Shown here: in pieces, positions 1 through 8,673 of the stretch
Numbering within the stretch: position 1 is the first letter of the stretch
How the letters are laid out: each line of letters opens with the position of its first letter
NCBI GenBank assembly: GCA_028868305.1
Contig: JAGWUS010000015.1
Location: forward strand, 1 to 60,888
Length of the DNA stretch: 60,888 bases
From: Burkholderiales bacterium
GTDB taxonomy: Bacteria > Pseudomonadota > Gammaproteobacteria > Burkholderiales > Burkholderiaceae_C
Direction: 5' to 3'
Program-made: the position numbers and the translations under genes
The notes under the pieces: model-generated
What the model was told of the DNA's origin: nothing
Database searches by the model: none
Seen by the model: the letters and a program-made list of their open reading frames with translations, nothing else

Positions 1-2036
1 CTGCCACAGACGCCGGGCAACTGCCGCGCGTGAATGTGCGTTTCAGTTCCAACCAGACCCCGGTGGTTCCTGCTGCGCGTACCCGATACCTCGCCGAAAT
101 CAGCGACACGGTGCGTGGCTACAAGAAGCGCGCGCTTGCACAGGCACGTCTGGCCCGCGAAATTCAGCAGCTGCGTGCGGCTGCAGCCATGCTGGAAGTG
201 GACAAGCCCGGCAAGGCCAAGGCGGCGGAGGCGGCGCTGGACCTGGCCTCCCAGCGTGCTGACCGGCAGGATGCCGATGCCCGCAAACTGCTGGCCCAGT
301 GGCCGGAGATGCAGAAGGCCTATGCCGGTGATGAATACGTGGTCAAGATCCGCGACAAGGAAATCCGCACCGCGCTCACCACCCAATCGCTCTCCGGCAC
401 CACCATCCGCAAAGTTGCCTTGCCGCAGTACGAAGACCATGGCGAAGTCCTCAAGTGGCTGATGCTGGACAACGTGCCCGGCAGCTACCCCTACACCGCC
501 GGTACTTTTGCCTTCAAACGCGAGAACGAGGACCCCACCCGCATGTTTGCCGGCGAGGGCGACGCCTTCCGCACCAACCGCCGCTTTAAGCTGCTGTCCA
601 GTGGCATGGACGCCAAGCGCCTGTCCACCGCGTTTGACTCGGTCACGCTCTACGGCAGTGATCCCGATCCGCGCCCGGACATCTATGGCAAGGTTGGCAA
701 TAGCGGCGTGAGCATCGCCACGCTGGACGACCTCAAGGTGCTGTACGGCGGCTTCGATTTATGCAACCCAGCCACCAGCGTGTCCATGACCATCAATGGT
801 CCGGCGCCCAGCATCCTGGCGATGTTCATGAACACGGCGATTGACCAGAACATCGAGAAGTTCGCGACCGACAATGGCCGTGAACCCACCGACACCGAGA
901 TCGAGAAGATCCGCGAGTGGGTGCTGGCCAATGTGCGCGGCACGGTGCAGGCTGATATTCTGAAAGAAGACCAGGGCCAGAACACCTGCATCTTCAGTAC
1001 CGAGTTCAGCCTTAAGGTGATGGGTGACATTGCCAGCTACTTTGTGCACCACAACGTGCGCAATTTCTACAGTGTGTCCATCAGCGGCTACCACATCGCC
1101 GAAGCCGGGGCCAACCCGATCAGCCAGTTGGCCTTCACGCTGTCCAATGGTTTTACCTTTGTCGAAGCCTACCTGGCGCGCGGCATGCACATTGACGACT
1201 TTGCGCCCAACCTGAGCTTCTTCTTCAGCAATGGCATGGACCCCGAATACACCGTGATGGGCCGTGTGGCCCGCCGCATCTGGGCCGTGGCCATGAAAGA
1301 AAAATACGGTGCCAACGAGCGCAGCCAGAAGCTCAAGTACCACATCCAGACCAGCGGCCGCAGCCTGCACGCGCAGGAAATCCAGTTCAACGACATCCGC
1401 ACCACACTGCAGGCGCTGATTGCCATTTACGACAACTGCAACAGCCTGCACACCAACGCGTTTGACGAGGCCATCACCACGCCCACCGAAGACTCGGTGC
1501 GCCGTGCCATGGCCATCCAGCTCATCATCAACCGCGAGTGGGGCCTGGCCAAGAACGAGAACCCCGGCCAGGGTGCCTTCATCATCGAAGAGCTCACCGA
1601 GCTGGTGGAAGAAGCCGTGCTCAAGGAGTTTGAAGCCATTGCCGAGCGGGGCGGTGTGCTGGGCGCGATGGAAACCGGTTACCAGCGCGGCAAGATCCAG
1701 GACGAGAGCATGACCTACGAGATGCTCAAGCACACGGGTGAGCTGCCCATCATCGGCGTCAACACCTTCCGCAACCCGCATGGTGATGCCGTGCTGGACA
1801 AACTGGAACTGGCGCGCAGTACTGACGATGAAAAGCAGAGCCAGCTCAAACGTCTGGCCGACTTCCACGCCCGTAACGCCGATAAGGCCCCGGCCATGCT
1901 CAAAACCCTGCAGCAGGCCGTGATCGAAAACAAGAACGTGTTTGAAGTGCTGATGGACGCGGTACGGGTCTGCTCACTCGGACAGATTACCGCCGCCCTG
2001 TTCGAGGTGGGTGGCCAGTACCGGCGCAATATGTAA
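1..2036 (+). CDS. icmF: Fused isobutyryl-CoA mutase IcmF, C-terminal part (5' end outside window)
   Basis: Adenosylcobalamin-dependent mutase that interconverts isobutyryl-CoA and n-butyryl-CoA. The reading frame is open from base 3, so the GTG at 30 is internal and the N-terminal B12-binding and MeaI-like GTPase domains lie upstream of the window. What is visible is the linker helix region and then the whole mutase TIM barrel. Counting from base 30, residues near 154-163 read [10 protein letters not shown] and residues near 313-321 read EDQGQNTCI. By alignment with methylmalonyl-CoA mutase the Phe and Gln replace the Tyr and Arg (Tyr89 and Arg207 in the Propionibacterium enzyme) that bind the methylmalonyl carboxylate; this pair is characteristic of IcmF. 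The catalytic-His segment [12 protein letters not shown] is present. The assignment rests on recalled family sequence and is strong. Confidence 0.93.
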   Translation, partial: ATDAGQLPRVNVRFSSNQTPVVPAARTRYLAEISDTVRGYKKRALAQARLAREIQQLRAAAAMLEVDKPGKAKAAEAALDLASQRADRQDADARKLLAQWPEMQKAYAGDEYVVKIRDKEIRTALTTQSLSGTTIRKVALPQYEDHGEVLKWLMLDNVPGSYPYTAGTFAFKRENEDPTRMFAGEGDAFRTNRRFKLLSSGMDAKRLSTAFDSVTLYGSDPDPRPDIYGKVGNSGVSIATLDDLKVLYGGFDLCNPATSVSMTINGPAPSILAMFMNTAIDQNIEKFATDNGREPTDTEIEKIREWVLANVRGTVQADILKEDQGQNTCIFSTEFSLKVMGDIASYFVHHNVRNFYSVSISGYHIAEAGANPISQLAFTLSNGFTFVEAYLARGMHIDDFAPNLSFFFSNGMDPEYTVMGRVARRIWAVAMKEKYGANERSQKLKYHIQTSGRSLHAQEIQFNDIRTTLQALIAIYDNCNSLHTNAFDEAITTPTEDSVRRAMAIQLIINREWGLAKNENPGQGAFIIEELTELVEEAVLKEFEAIAERGGVLGAMETGYQRGKIQDESMTYEMLKHTGELPIIGVNTFRNPHGDAVLDKLELARSTDDEKQSQLKRLADFHARNADKAPAMLKTLQQAVIENKNVFEVLMDAVRVCSLGQITAALFEVGGQYRRNM

Positions 2037-2048
2037 GATCGGGTATGT

Positions 2049-2063
2049 AGGCCAAATTGGCCT
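2049..2063. terminator. Possible bidirectional terminator hairpin between icmF and alkB
   Basis: AGGCCAAATTGGCCT is a perfect palindrome lying 13 bases after the icmF stop, between two convergent genes. There is no U-run after it on either strand, so it is a weak candidate. A second two-tier hairpin follows at 2082-2117: CCACTG and CAGTGG arms enclose GCTA/TAGC arms and overlap the alkB stop. Confidence 0.35.
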
Positions 2064-2090
2064 CCCGCCCGCATGAATAGTCCACTGGCA

Positions 2091-2107
2091 GCTACTGAAA
2101 CAATAGC
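2091..2107 (+). repeat. Truncated copy of dispersed GCTATT-ATAGC element
   Basis: GCTACTGAAACAATAGC carries only the palindromic core of the intergenic element seen in fuller form at 6027, 12073, 19051, 25697 and 36743. It lacks the conserved right half and is the least certain member. Confidence 0.4.
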
Positions 2108-2110
2108 AAT

Positions 2111-3295
2111 TCAGTGGGTGCTGGTGAGTTGGTAGCGCTGAATCAGTGCTTCGCGCTGACCGGGATCAATGTTGATGCGGCGAACGTCCCGGCCCACCAC
2201 CTTGAACAGACGCTCGTCCATCACGTAGCGCCACAGCGGGGGAATATAGGCCACCAGAAACATGCCGAAATACCCGTTGGGCAACGTGGGCAAATTGTCA
2301 AAATGCCGCAGCGACTGGTAACGCCGCAGCGGGTGGGCATGGTGGTCCGAGTGGCGCTGCAAATGGAATAGCGCCCAGTTGGACACAATGTGATTGCTAT
2401 TCCAGGAGTGGTGGGGCTGGCAGGGCTCGTATTTACCCGGTGACCGCTCTGCCCGCAGCAAACCGTAATGCTCGATGTAGTTGGCCGAGGTGAGCTGGAA
2501 GTTGGCCCAGAACGACGCGATCAGCAGAAACGGAATAATCTGTGCGCCCAGCCAGACCACCAGCGCCGTCCACAAGGCCAAAGTAATCAGTGCGGGTTGC
2601 AATATTTCGTTGTGCAGGGACCAGACGGGCAGTTGCGCGTTGCGCAGGCGGGTGCTTTCCAGATTCCAGGCGCGGACCAGAGCACCTGGCATTTCGCGCA
2701 GCACAAAGCGGTAAATCGACTCGCCCAGGCGGGACGATGCCGGGTCCGCAGGCGTGGCCACATCGCGGTGGTGCCCCCGGTTGTGCTCCACCGAGAAGTG
2801 TCCATAGCCCGTGGGCGCGAGCACCAGCTTGGCCAGCCAGCGTTCCAGTGGCGTGTTCTTGTGGCCCATCTCATGGCCCAGGTTGATACAGAAGCCGCCG
2901 ACCGATCCAGTGATCAGCACCATGGCAATCAGCCCATGCAGGGGCAAAGGCGTGCGGGCCACAAACCAGGCACTGAAAATAAACGCCCCCCACAAAATGG
3001 GTACCAGCAGATAAGTGACCCAGCGGTAATACAGGTCGGCTTCCAGCGCCGGAACGGCAGATTCGGGCGGGTTGCTTTTGTCTTCGCCCATCAAGAAGTC
3101 CAGCAGGGGCAGCACCAGGTAAAAGAAAGCTACCTGTATCCAGAGGGTGCGCGGGTCACCGGTGGCCAGGACAAGCGCCGGCCCAATGCCCACGATGCTG
3201 GGTACCAGCAGCGAGAACAGCCACGCGTACCGTTTGCGGTCTCGGTAGGGTTCATGTCCGTCGGCGGGGTGGGGAAGCGTTTGCATGGCAGACAT
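2111..3295 (-). CDS. alkB: Alkane 1-monooxygenase (AlkB-type membrane di-iron hydroxylase)
   Basis: Integral-membrane non-haem di-iron enzyme that hydroxylates the terminal carbon of medium-chain n-alkanes using rubredoxin as electron donor. All histidine boxes of the family are present: HEMGH at residues 141-145, EHNRGHH at 170-176, NYIEHYGL at 272-279 and LQRHSDHH at 312-319. At least five hydrophobic segments surround them (about 27-45, 53-68, 94-112, 119-138, 234-262). Length 394 aa is normal for AlkB. No rubredoxin or rubredoxin reductase gene lies beside it, so the electron donors must be encoded elsewhere. An alternative ATG three codons downstream (3286) cannot be excluded. Convergent with icmF. 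Confidence 0.93.
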   Translation of the reverse strand: MSAMQTLPHPADGHEPYRDRKRYAWLFSLLVPSIVGIGPALVLATGDPRTLWIQVAFFYLVLPLLDFLMGEDKSNPPESAVPALEADLYYRWVTYLLVPILWGAFIFSAWFVARTPLPLHGLIAMVLITGSVGGFCINLGHEMGHKNTPLERWLAKLVLAPTGYGHFSVEHNRGHHRDVATPADPASSRLGESIYRFVLREMPGALVRAWNLESTRLRNAQLPVWSLHNEILQPALITLALWTALVVWLGAQIIPFLLIASFWANFQLTSANYIEHYGLLRAERSPGKYEPCQPHHSWNSNHIVSNWALFHLQRHSDHHAHPLRRYQSLRHFDNLPTLPNGYFGMFLVAYIPPLWRYVMDERLFKVVGRDVRRINIDPGQREALIQRYQLTSTH

Positions 3296-3348
3296 TCTGC
3301 GCTCGCCCGTTGACGGCAGGAAGCTGGTGTTTCCCCGAGGTGACGTGG

Positions 3349-4224
3349 CTATTTGATCCCGGGCGCACCCAGTTTTGCGGCCAGCCAGCGGGCCACTTCG
3401 CTGCCCGGATCTTCCAGCCCCCCGATCACGGTGAAGTGGTCGGCGCCAGCGATGGGGCGCAGTTCTCCGGTGTTGCCTGCTGCGGTCCAGGCCGCATCAA
3501 AGATCGACGCCTGACGGGCAAACTCGGTGGATTCGTTGCCTCCCCAGGTAATCCACGCCGGTGTGTTGCACGGGCGCGCCATGAATGCGGGCGAGTTGCG
3601 CCTGACGATGCCGTCATCGAGCTGGATCTGGGGTTGCAGGTAGCTGTAACGCAACGGTTCAATGTCGTACAGGCCGCTGAACAGCAGCGCGGCGGTAAAC
3701 GGGTCTTGTTTGATCCCGTAGTCGTCCTGCCAGGGTGTTTGCAGGCACATGGCGGTGAGGTGTCCGCCCGCCGAATGACCACCGATGGCCACCCGTGCGG
3801 GGTCGCCGCCGTAGTGCTGAATAGTGCGCAGAGTCCACGCGGCGGCGGCACGGCACTGGCGGGTGATCTCGTCGATGCTGACGCGGGGTGCCAGTGCGTA
3901 GTTGATAACGACACTGGTTATGCCCAGTGGCTTCAGGCCCAGGGCGACGCTGCTGAATTCCTTGCTGGAAAGCGCACGCCAGTAGCCGCCGTGGACGAAG
4001 ATGAAAACGGGTGCGTTGGGGGCTTCGGCGGGAAAGATATCCAGCGTCTCATCCAGCGTGGGGCCGTAAGGCACATCCAGCACACAGCGCAACTGGCTGC
4101 GGGCGCGCTCGGACTGCGCTACAAAATGCCTGCCGGGTGCCGCCGGATCGGGCAAGGCCAGCGAAGGGTTGTACTGCGCATCAATCTGCGCCTGGTTCTG
4201 GAATTCGCGGTAAAGGGGTCGCAT
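3349..4224 (-). CDS. Alpha/beta hydrolase, kynurenine-formamidase/esterase-like
   Basis: A 291-aa cytoplasmic serine hydrolase of the BD-FAE/hormone-sensitive-lipase type. HGGYW at residues 78-82 is the oxyanion-hole motif, GHSAGG at 149-154 holds the nucleophile Ser151, and the C-terminal GADHF (about residue 262) supplies the catalytic His. The pattern HGGYW plus GHSAG fits arylformamidase (kynurenine formamidase) relatives, but no kynureninase or tryptophan dioxygenase gene is nearby, so the substrate stays open. The ATG at 4224 was preferred over an upstream in-frame Met 12 codons earlier, because homologous proteins begin at or near a sequence like MRPLYREF. Confidence 0.8.
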   Translation of the reverse strand: MRPLYREFQNQAQIDAQYNPSLALPDPAAPGRHFVAQSERARSQLRCVLDVPYGPTLDETLDIFPAEAPNAPVFIFVHGGYWRALSSKEFSSVALGLKPLGITSVVINYALAPRVSIDEITRQCRAAAAWTLRTIQHYGGDPARVAIGGHSAGGHLTAMCLQTPWQDDYGIKQDPFTAALLFSGLYDIEPLRYSYLQPQIQLDDGIVRRNSPAFMARPCNTPAWITWGGNESTEFARQASIFDAAWTAAGNTGELRPIAGADHFTVIGGLEDPGSEVARWLAAKLGAPGIK

Positions 4225-4260
4225 GCACGCATTATGCGTAGGCAGGCCACCGGGCCGCAA

Positions 4261-4497
4261 TCAGTTCAGCAGGTAAGCATCCGCCTGCACTTCAAAGTCC
4301 TCTGCGTCAATGGCCGCGTCAAACGCGGCGCGGGCGGCCAGTGCTTCCTGGGTGTAAGGAATCAGGGGCTTGTCCAGCGGGCGCAGCTTGTGGCGGCGCA
4401 GGCCGCGCAGTTGCTGCGAGCGCTCCATGGTTTGCAGAACCAGTTCGGGTTCCATCATCAGGCTAAACGGGTTCAGGGCAGCAGCAGTGTTTTTCAT
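4261..4497 (-). CDS. Small conserved hypothetical protein, 78 aa
   Basis: Not recognised. The frame is open upstream, but the ATG at 4497 is preceded by GGAGGACGAAG, an excellent ribosome binding site, which fixes the start. The protein has no signal peptide or membrane segment. It is rich in Leu, Arg and Ala, with a basic patch LRGLRRHKLRPLDK in the middle and an acidic C-terminus (AAIDAEDFEVQADAYLL). It lies downstream of dbpA on the same strand, 115 bases away, so co-transcription is possible. No function is proposed. Confidence 0.7.
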   Translation of the reverse strand: MKNTAAALNPFSLMMEPELVLQTMERSQQLRGLRRHKLRPLDKPLIPYTQEALAARAAFDAAIDAEDFEVQADAYLLN

Positions 4498-4612
4498 CTT
4501 CGTCCTCCAGTCCAACAAAGCATCGTCGGGATTTCGACGCCTGGAGTTACTGTAGTCAAGGCTGCGCGAAACTGGAGTCAGACACGCGCTGTAAAGCGTG
4601 TAAGGTTTTTTC

Positions 4613-5995
4613 CTACAAGAGGCGGGCCCGTACGCTCTTGCCCTTGACCTTGCCAGCGTTGAGCTTGGCGCAGGCGTCTTTAGCAATGCTGCGTTCCACA
4701 CCCACAAACGTGCAAAACTCCGTGACGGCAATCTTGCCAATCTGCTCACGCGTGTAGGCGGGGCCACCCTCGGTGCTGGTCAGTGCGCCCAGCACATCGC
4801 CAGGGCGGATCTTCTCCTTGCGGCCACCGGCAATCTGCACGGTCACCATGGGCGGCAGCAGGCGACCGCTGCCAGTCGGTGTCAACTCGTCGCGCTTGAA
4901 CCAGACCGAGGGGGCGTTCTGGTACTGCTCGATTTTGCCGACCGACCCCATTTCGTTCATGGACGCCAGACTCACGGCCAGGCCGGATTGACCTGCGCGG
5001 CCGGTGCGGCCAATGCGGTGCACATGCACCTCGGCGTCGGGTGTGATGTCCACATTGATCACCAGGTCCAGCTCTTTCACGTCCAGTCCGCGTGAGGCCA
5101 CATCGGTGGCCACCAGCACCGAGCAGCTGCGGTTGGCAAACTGCGCCAGCACCTGGTCGCGGTCGCGCTGCTCCAGGTCGCCATGCAGGGCCTGGGCCAC
5201 AAAGCCCTGACCTTGCAGCTGCGTCACCAGCGCGTTGCACTGGGCCTTGGTGTTGCAAAAGGCAATGGTGCTGACGGGGCGGAAGTGGTTGAGCAGCAGG
5301 CCCACCGTGTCCAGCCGGTTGCTGCGCTCCACCTCGTAAAAGCGCTGTTCGATGGTGTTCTCGGCCACGGCGGCTTTGACGGTAATCTGCTGTGGCTCGC
5401 GCATGAACTGTGTGGCAAGCTTCTCGATCCCCTCGGGGTAGGTGGCCGAAAACAGCAGGGTCTGGCGCTCCTTGGGGGCTTGCCTGACCACGGTGGCAAT
5501 GTCGTCGAAGAAGCCCATGTCCAGCATGCGGTCGGCCTCATCCAGCACCAGGGTGTTCAGGTTTTCCAGCGAGAGGTATTCACGCTCCAGCAGGTCCATG
5601 ATGCGGCCCGGCGTGCCGACCACAATGTGCGCGCCGTTTTCCAGGCTGGCGCGCTGGCCGCGCGTGGCCACCCCACCGCACAACGTCACCACCTTGATGT
5701 TGTCCTGCGCCCGCGCCAGGCGCCGAATCTCCACCGTCACCTGGTCCGCCAGCTCGCGCGTGGGGCACAGCACCATGGCCTGCACTGCAAACCAGCGCGG
5801 GTTGAGTTTGGACAGCAGCGCCAGCGCAAACGCAGCGGTCTTGCCACTGCCGGTCTTGGCCTGGGCAATCAGGTCCTTGCCCGCCAGCGCGACGGGCAGG
5901 CTGGCCGCCTGGATGGGTGTCATGGACTCGTAGCCCAGCTGGGTCAGGTTGGCCAGCACGGCGGGCGGGAGGGGGAGGGAGGAGAAAGCAGTCAT
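4613..5995 (-). CDS. dbpA: DEAD-box ATP-dependent RNA helicase DbpA
   Basis: ATP-dependent RNA helicase involved in assembly of the large ribosomal subunit; DbpA proteins are targeted to hairpin 92 of 23S rRNA. The 460-aa protein shows the Q motif around residues 24-30, motif I AKTGSGKT (46-53), PTREL, DEAD (153-156), SAT, ATDVASRGLD and the final HRIGRTGRAG box. After the two RecA domains comes the DbpA-specific RNA-binding domain (about 385-460), starting near GGRKEKIRPGDVLGAL; this distinguishes it from RhlE/RhlB. Usual length for DbpA. Monocistronic or followed by the small gene at 4261. Confidence 0.95.
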   Translation of the reverse strand: MTAFSSLPLPPAVLANLTQLGYESMTPIQAASLPVALAGKDLIAQAKTGSGKTAAFALALLSKLNPRWFAVQAMVLCPTRELADQVTVEIRRLARAQDNIKVVTLCGGVATRGQRASLENGAHIVVGTPGRIMDLLEREYLSLENLNTLVLDEADRMLDMGFFDDIATVVRQAPKERQTLLFSATYPEGIEKLATQFMREPQQITVKAAVAENTIEQRFYEVERSNRLDTVGLLLNHFRPVSTIAFCNTKAQCNALVTQLQGQGFVAQALHGDLEQRDRDQVLAQFANRSCSVLVATDVASRGLDVKELDLVINVDITPDAEVHVHRIGRTGRAGQSGLAVSLASMNEMGSVGKIEQYQNAPSVWFKRDELTPTGSGRLLPPMVTVQIAGGRKEKIRPGDVLGALTSTEGGPAYTREQIGKIAVTEFCTFVGVERSIAKDACAKLNAGKVKGKSVRARLL

Positions 5996-6026
5996 GCCGC
6001 GATTATCGGCGCTGGTGCGCCTAGAT

Positions 6027-6080
6027 GCTATTGTTTTTATAGCTGCTTGTGCAAATTTTGCGTGGGTTAAAGGCTGTTTT
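6027..6080 (+). repeat. Dispersed GCTATT-ATAGC intergenic element, copy B
   Basis: Starts with the imperfect palindrome GCTATTGTTTTTATAGC and continues with a conserved right half (CTGCTTGTGCA, then a GCG-rich stretch, then AAAGGCTGTTTT). Shares the order and much of the sequence with copies at 12073, 19051 and 36743, all in the same orientation. It sits between dbpA and the next gene. Confidence 0.75.
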
Positions 6081-6180
6081 GTCTAAAAATTCGTTGCCAA
6101 GAGCCTCACTAACCGCCGTCAAGGTAGGGGTCGAGTTGGCGATATGGTTTCAGACTGACCAACACAATTGACCATTGAAA

Positions 6181-6199
6181 GCGGGCGCCTGAAGCCCGC
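6181..6199. other. GC-rich hairpin in leader of the CPPC protein gene
   Basis: GCGGGC-N7-GCCCGC is a perfect six-base-pair inverted repeat about 50 bases before the start at 6251. No U-run follows, so it may be a leader structure rather than a terminator. The rest of the 5996-6250 interval holds the dispersed repeat and nothing else recognisable. Confidence 0.3.
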
Positions 6200-6250
6200 C
6201 ATGAAATTTCCAGAAAAGATACACTGCTGTGGCACAAACAGGAGGTCACC

Positions 6251-7108
6251 ATGCTCCGCCGCTCAGTCCTGCGTTATTCGACTTTCGTGCCGCTCACGTT
6301 AGCGGCTACCAGGTTCTCACTTGCTGGAAAGATCGCAGATCCAGCATGGTTGATGGAAGGTTCATGGCTGATCTCTGGCGAGGGAGGTTTTCGCGACAGA
6401 TTTCTAATTCTTTCCGGTGTGAAGCTGAAAAATGATCGGCTGGAAATTGACGGTGCAACCTTTGGGTACCTGGATGGTAAGGGGGCACCGTTACACGGTT
6501 GGCGTGCTGTTGCAAAAGGGGATGCAATTGACATTGAATTTCTGACCCCCGCAGACTCGGTGATTAGCGGTACTTTCGCAGATGGAGATACCGCCATCAT
6601 GGGGCGACTCAATACAACCGGTGGAAAAGAGATCCCGGTTCGTTTGACGAAAATTCCTAACAGCGAACTTGCTGAAATGAGGGCTGCAAATCGTACACAG
6701 AAGCGGTTGGCCTCTTTGCGCGTCACAAGGAATTCCCAAATCTCACTGCTTTACGTAGGGGCATCTGATTGCCCGCCGTGCAGAGGGTATGAGGCTGAAT
6801 ATTTCGGACGCAAGAATCTCATGGCCGAGAAATTCCCTGAGTTTTCCGAAGTGACATATGAAAAGGTGCACTTGGGTTCCTATAGGGGAGCCGCTAACTT
6901 GAGCGCAGCATTACGGCCTGAACTTGTATCGCTGGCAACTAAGGGGGCCAATGGTGAAGCAGCGCAACTAAGGTGCCACGGAACCCCATTTTTTGCACTT
7001 ATTTTGGACAACAAAGTTGTGGCCCAAGGTCACGGCACTGGCGCACTTGAAAAGTTGGTCATTCCCGCAGCCCGCGAAATTGTGGAGCGGCGACAGAAGG
7101 CAATATAA
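6251..7108 (+). CDS. Exported protein with C-terminal thioredoxin-like CPPC domain
   Basis: Unnamed 285-aa protein. An arginine-containing N-terminus with a short hydrophobic stretch (residues 1-26) suggests export, although the signal is weak. Residues about 30-135 form a domain I do not recognise. The C-terminal part (about 155-280) resembles a thioredoxin fold: hydrophobic strand SLLYVGAS, CPPC at 174-177 followed by RGYEAEYF, and a later GTPFFAL that would be the cis-Pro loop. This points to thiol-disulfide chemistry in the periplasm. The start has a very good ribosome binding site (CAGGAGGTCACC before ATG). The gene is somewhat AT-richer than its neighbours, which may mean transfer. Partner unknown. 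Confidence 0.7.
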   Translation: MLRRSVLRYSTFVPLTLAATRFSLAGKIADPAWLMEGSWLISGEGGFRDRFLILSGVKLKNDRLEIDGATFGYLDGKGAPLHGWRAVAKGDAIDIEFLTPADSVISGTFADGDTAIMGRLNTTGGKEIPVRLTKIPNSELAEMRAANRTQKRLASLRVTRNSQISLLYVGASDCPPCRGYEAEYFGRKNLMAEKFPEFSEVTYEKVHLGSYRGAANLSAALRPELVSLATKGANGEAAQLRCHGTPFFALILDNKVVAQGHGTGALEKLVIPAAREIVERRQKAI

Positions 7109-7163
7109 GCCGCCAGCACTCAGCCCTCCCTAAAATCCAGCATCGCCAAAAACACAAGCCGCC

Positions 7164-8663
7164 ATGAATCTCAAACTCCCCAGCCTGCTGCTTGCCTCTC
7201 TGCTGCTGACCGCCTGCGGCACCACCATGGTCAACCCGGTGACGGGGCAGACCGAGCGCACGGTCATGGACGAGTCTGCCGAGGTGGCCGAGGGTGCCAA
7301 GGCGCACCAGACCGTGTTGCAGGACTATGGCGTCTACAACAACAAGGCGGTGCAGACCTATGTGAATGATCTGGGCCAGCGTCTGGCGGCGCAGTCGCAC
7401 CGCAAGCAGCTGAAGTGGCATTTCACGGTGCTGGACAGCCCGGAGATCAACGCCTTTGCCCTGCCGGGCGGCTATGTGTATGTGACGCGGGGCATCATGG
7501 CCTACATGGAGAGCGAGGCCGATCTGGCCGGTGTCATGGGCCATGAAATTGGCCACGTCACCGCCCGCCACGGTGCGCAGCGAGCCACCAGCGAACAGAA
7601 CGCGGGTCTGGGCGTGTTTGCAGCCACCATTCTTGGAGCGGTGCTGGAGAGCCAGGGGGTTGCCGGTGCGGGCCAGATGGCCAGCCAGGTGTCGCAGACA
7701 GTGGCCGCCGGCTACATCGCCTCTTACAGCCGCGACCAGGAGTTGCAGGCCGATGGCCTGGGTGCCGAATATCTGTCGCGCGCGACCTATGACCCGCGCA
7801 ACATGATTGACGTGATCACGGTGCTCAAGAACCAGGAGCGTTTTGCCGCTGATCTGGCACAGGCCGAAGGACGCCCAGCACCCAAGCAGGCGGACTGGCT
7901 GGCATCCCACCCGTCCAACGACCAGCGCCTGCAAGCCATCACCCAGTTGGCCAGCCAGTACAAGGGCACTTACAGGGAAGAGGGGCGGGATCGCTATCTC
8001 AAGCTGCTTTCCGGCATGACGTTTGGCGACAGCGTGGAGCAGGGCCTGACCCGGGGGCGCAATTTTTACCACCCCGCATTGGGGTTGGCACTGACGGCAC
8101 CGTCCGGATGGCAGATCCAGAACAGCACGGACAAGCTGGTCGTATTCAATGCCACTGGGGATGCCGGTTTGATCGTCCGTGTGGTGCCACCCAAGACGGG
8201 GGCCAACCATGCGGAAATTATTCGCAATGTGCTCAAACCCACGCAGGGGAATGCCGAGGCCACCAGCATCAATGGTCTGCAGGCCACGCACTTCGCCGGC
8301 TCCCGCCAGAATGCCCAGGGGCAAAGCCAGGCCATCGAGGTAACCCTGGTGACGGGCCCTGGCGAGAACACCTATCTGTTGCAGTATGCCGCCAAGGATG
8401 CGCAGGCCTTGCAGCGCGCCAGAGCGCAGCTGCGCGAAGCCGAGGGTAGCTTCAGGGCCATGACGGCGCAAGACCGCAGCGCTGCGCGGCCATGGGTGAT
8501 CCGCACTGCTCCGTACCCCAGAGGTGGTTTTGCCGAGCTGGCCAAAACATCACCGATTGCCCGTCCGGAGCAGCAGCTGCGCCTGATCAACGGTTACTAC
8601 GCGGGTGGCGAGCCCAAGCCGGGGCAACTGGTGAAGGTAATTGAAATTGCCGGTGCGCCTTGA
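7164..8663 (+). CDS. M48-family metalloprotease lipoprotein (BepA/LoiP-like)
   Basis: Zinc metalloprotease expected to be anchored in the outer membrane facing the periplasm, where M48 lipoproteins check outer-membrane protein assembly. A signal peptide ends in lipobox LTAC (Cys18). Zinc ligands are in HEIGH (127-131) and the downstream DQELQAD (Glu193). Residues about 300-499 form an extra C-terminal region beyond the peptidase, with a basic/Gly-rich end. At 499 aa the protein is of BepA-like length, but I cannot identify clear TPR repeats in the tail, so the name BepA is not used. Convergent with the PA2778-type gene ten bases downstream. Confidence 0.87.
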   Translation: MNLKLPSLLLASLLLTACGTTMVNPVTGQTERTVMDESAEVAEGAKAHQTVLQDYGVYNNKAVQTYVNDLGQRLAAQSHRKQLKWHFTVLDSPEINAFALPGGYVYVTRGIMAYMESEADLAGVMGHEIGHVTARHGAQRATSEQNAGLGVFAATILGAVLESQGVAGAGQMASQVSQTVAAGYIASYSRDQELQADGLGAEYLSRATYDPRNMIDVITVLKNQERFAADLAQAEGRPAPKQADWLASHPSNDQRLQAITQLASQYKGTYREEGRDRYLKLLSGMTFGDSVEQGLTRGRNFYHPALGLALTAPSGWQIQNSTDKLVVFNATGDAGLIVRVVPPKTGANHAEIIRNVLKPTQGNAEATSINGLQATHFAGSRQNAQGQSQAIEVTLVTGPGENTYLLQYAAKDAQALQRARAQLREAEGSFRAMTAQDRSAARPWVIRTAPYPRGGFAELAKTSPIARPEQQLRLINGYYAGGEPKPGQLVKVIEIAGAP

Positions 8664-8673
8664 GCCGTGTGCT

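Noticed and set aside
759..1868. 369-codon open frame opposite icmF
   Set aside because: Antisense shadow of the mutase gene in GC-rich DNA; no recognisable domain.
3310..4647. 445-codon frame opposite the esterase and small gene
   Set aside because: Covers two real minus-strand genes; no domain, unusual amino acid content.
7059..8471. 470-codon frame opposite the M48 protease
   Set aside because: Antisense shadow; the plus-strand frame has a lipobox and HEIGH motif.
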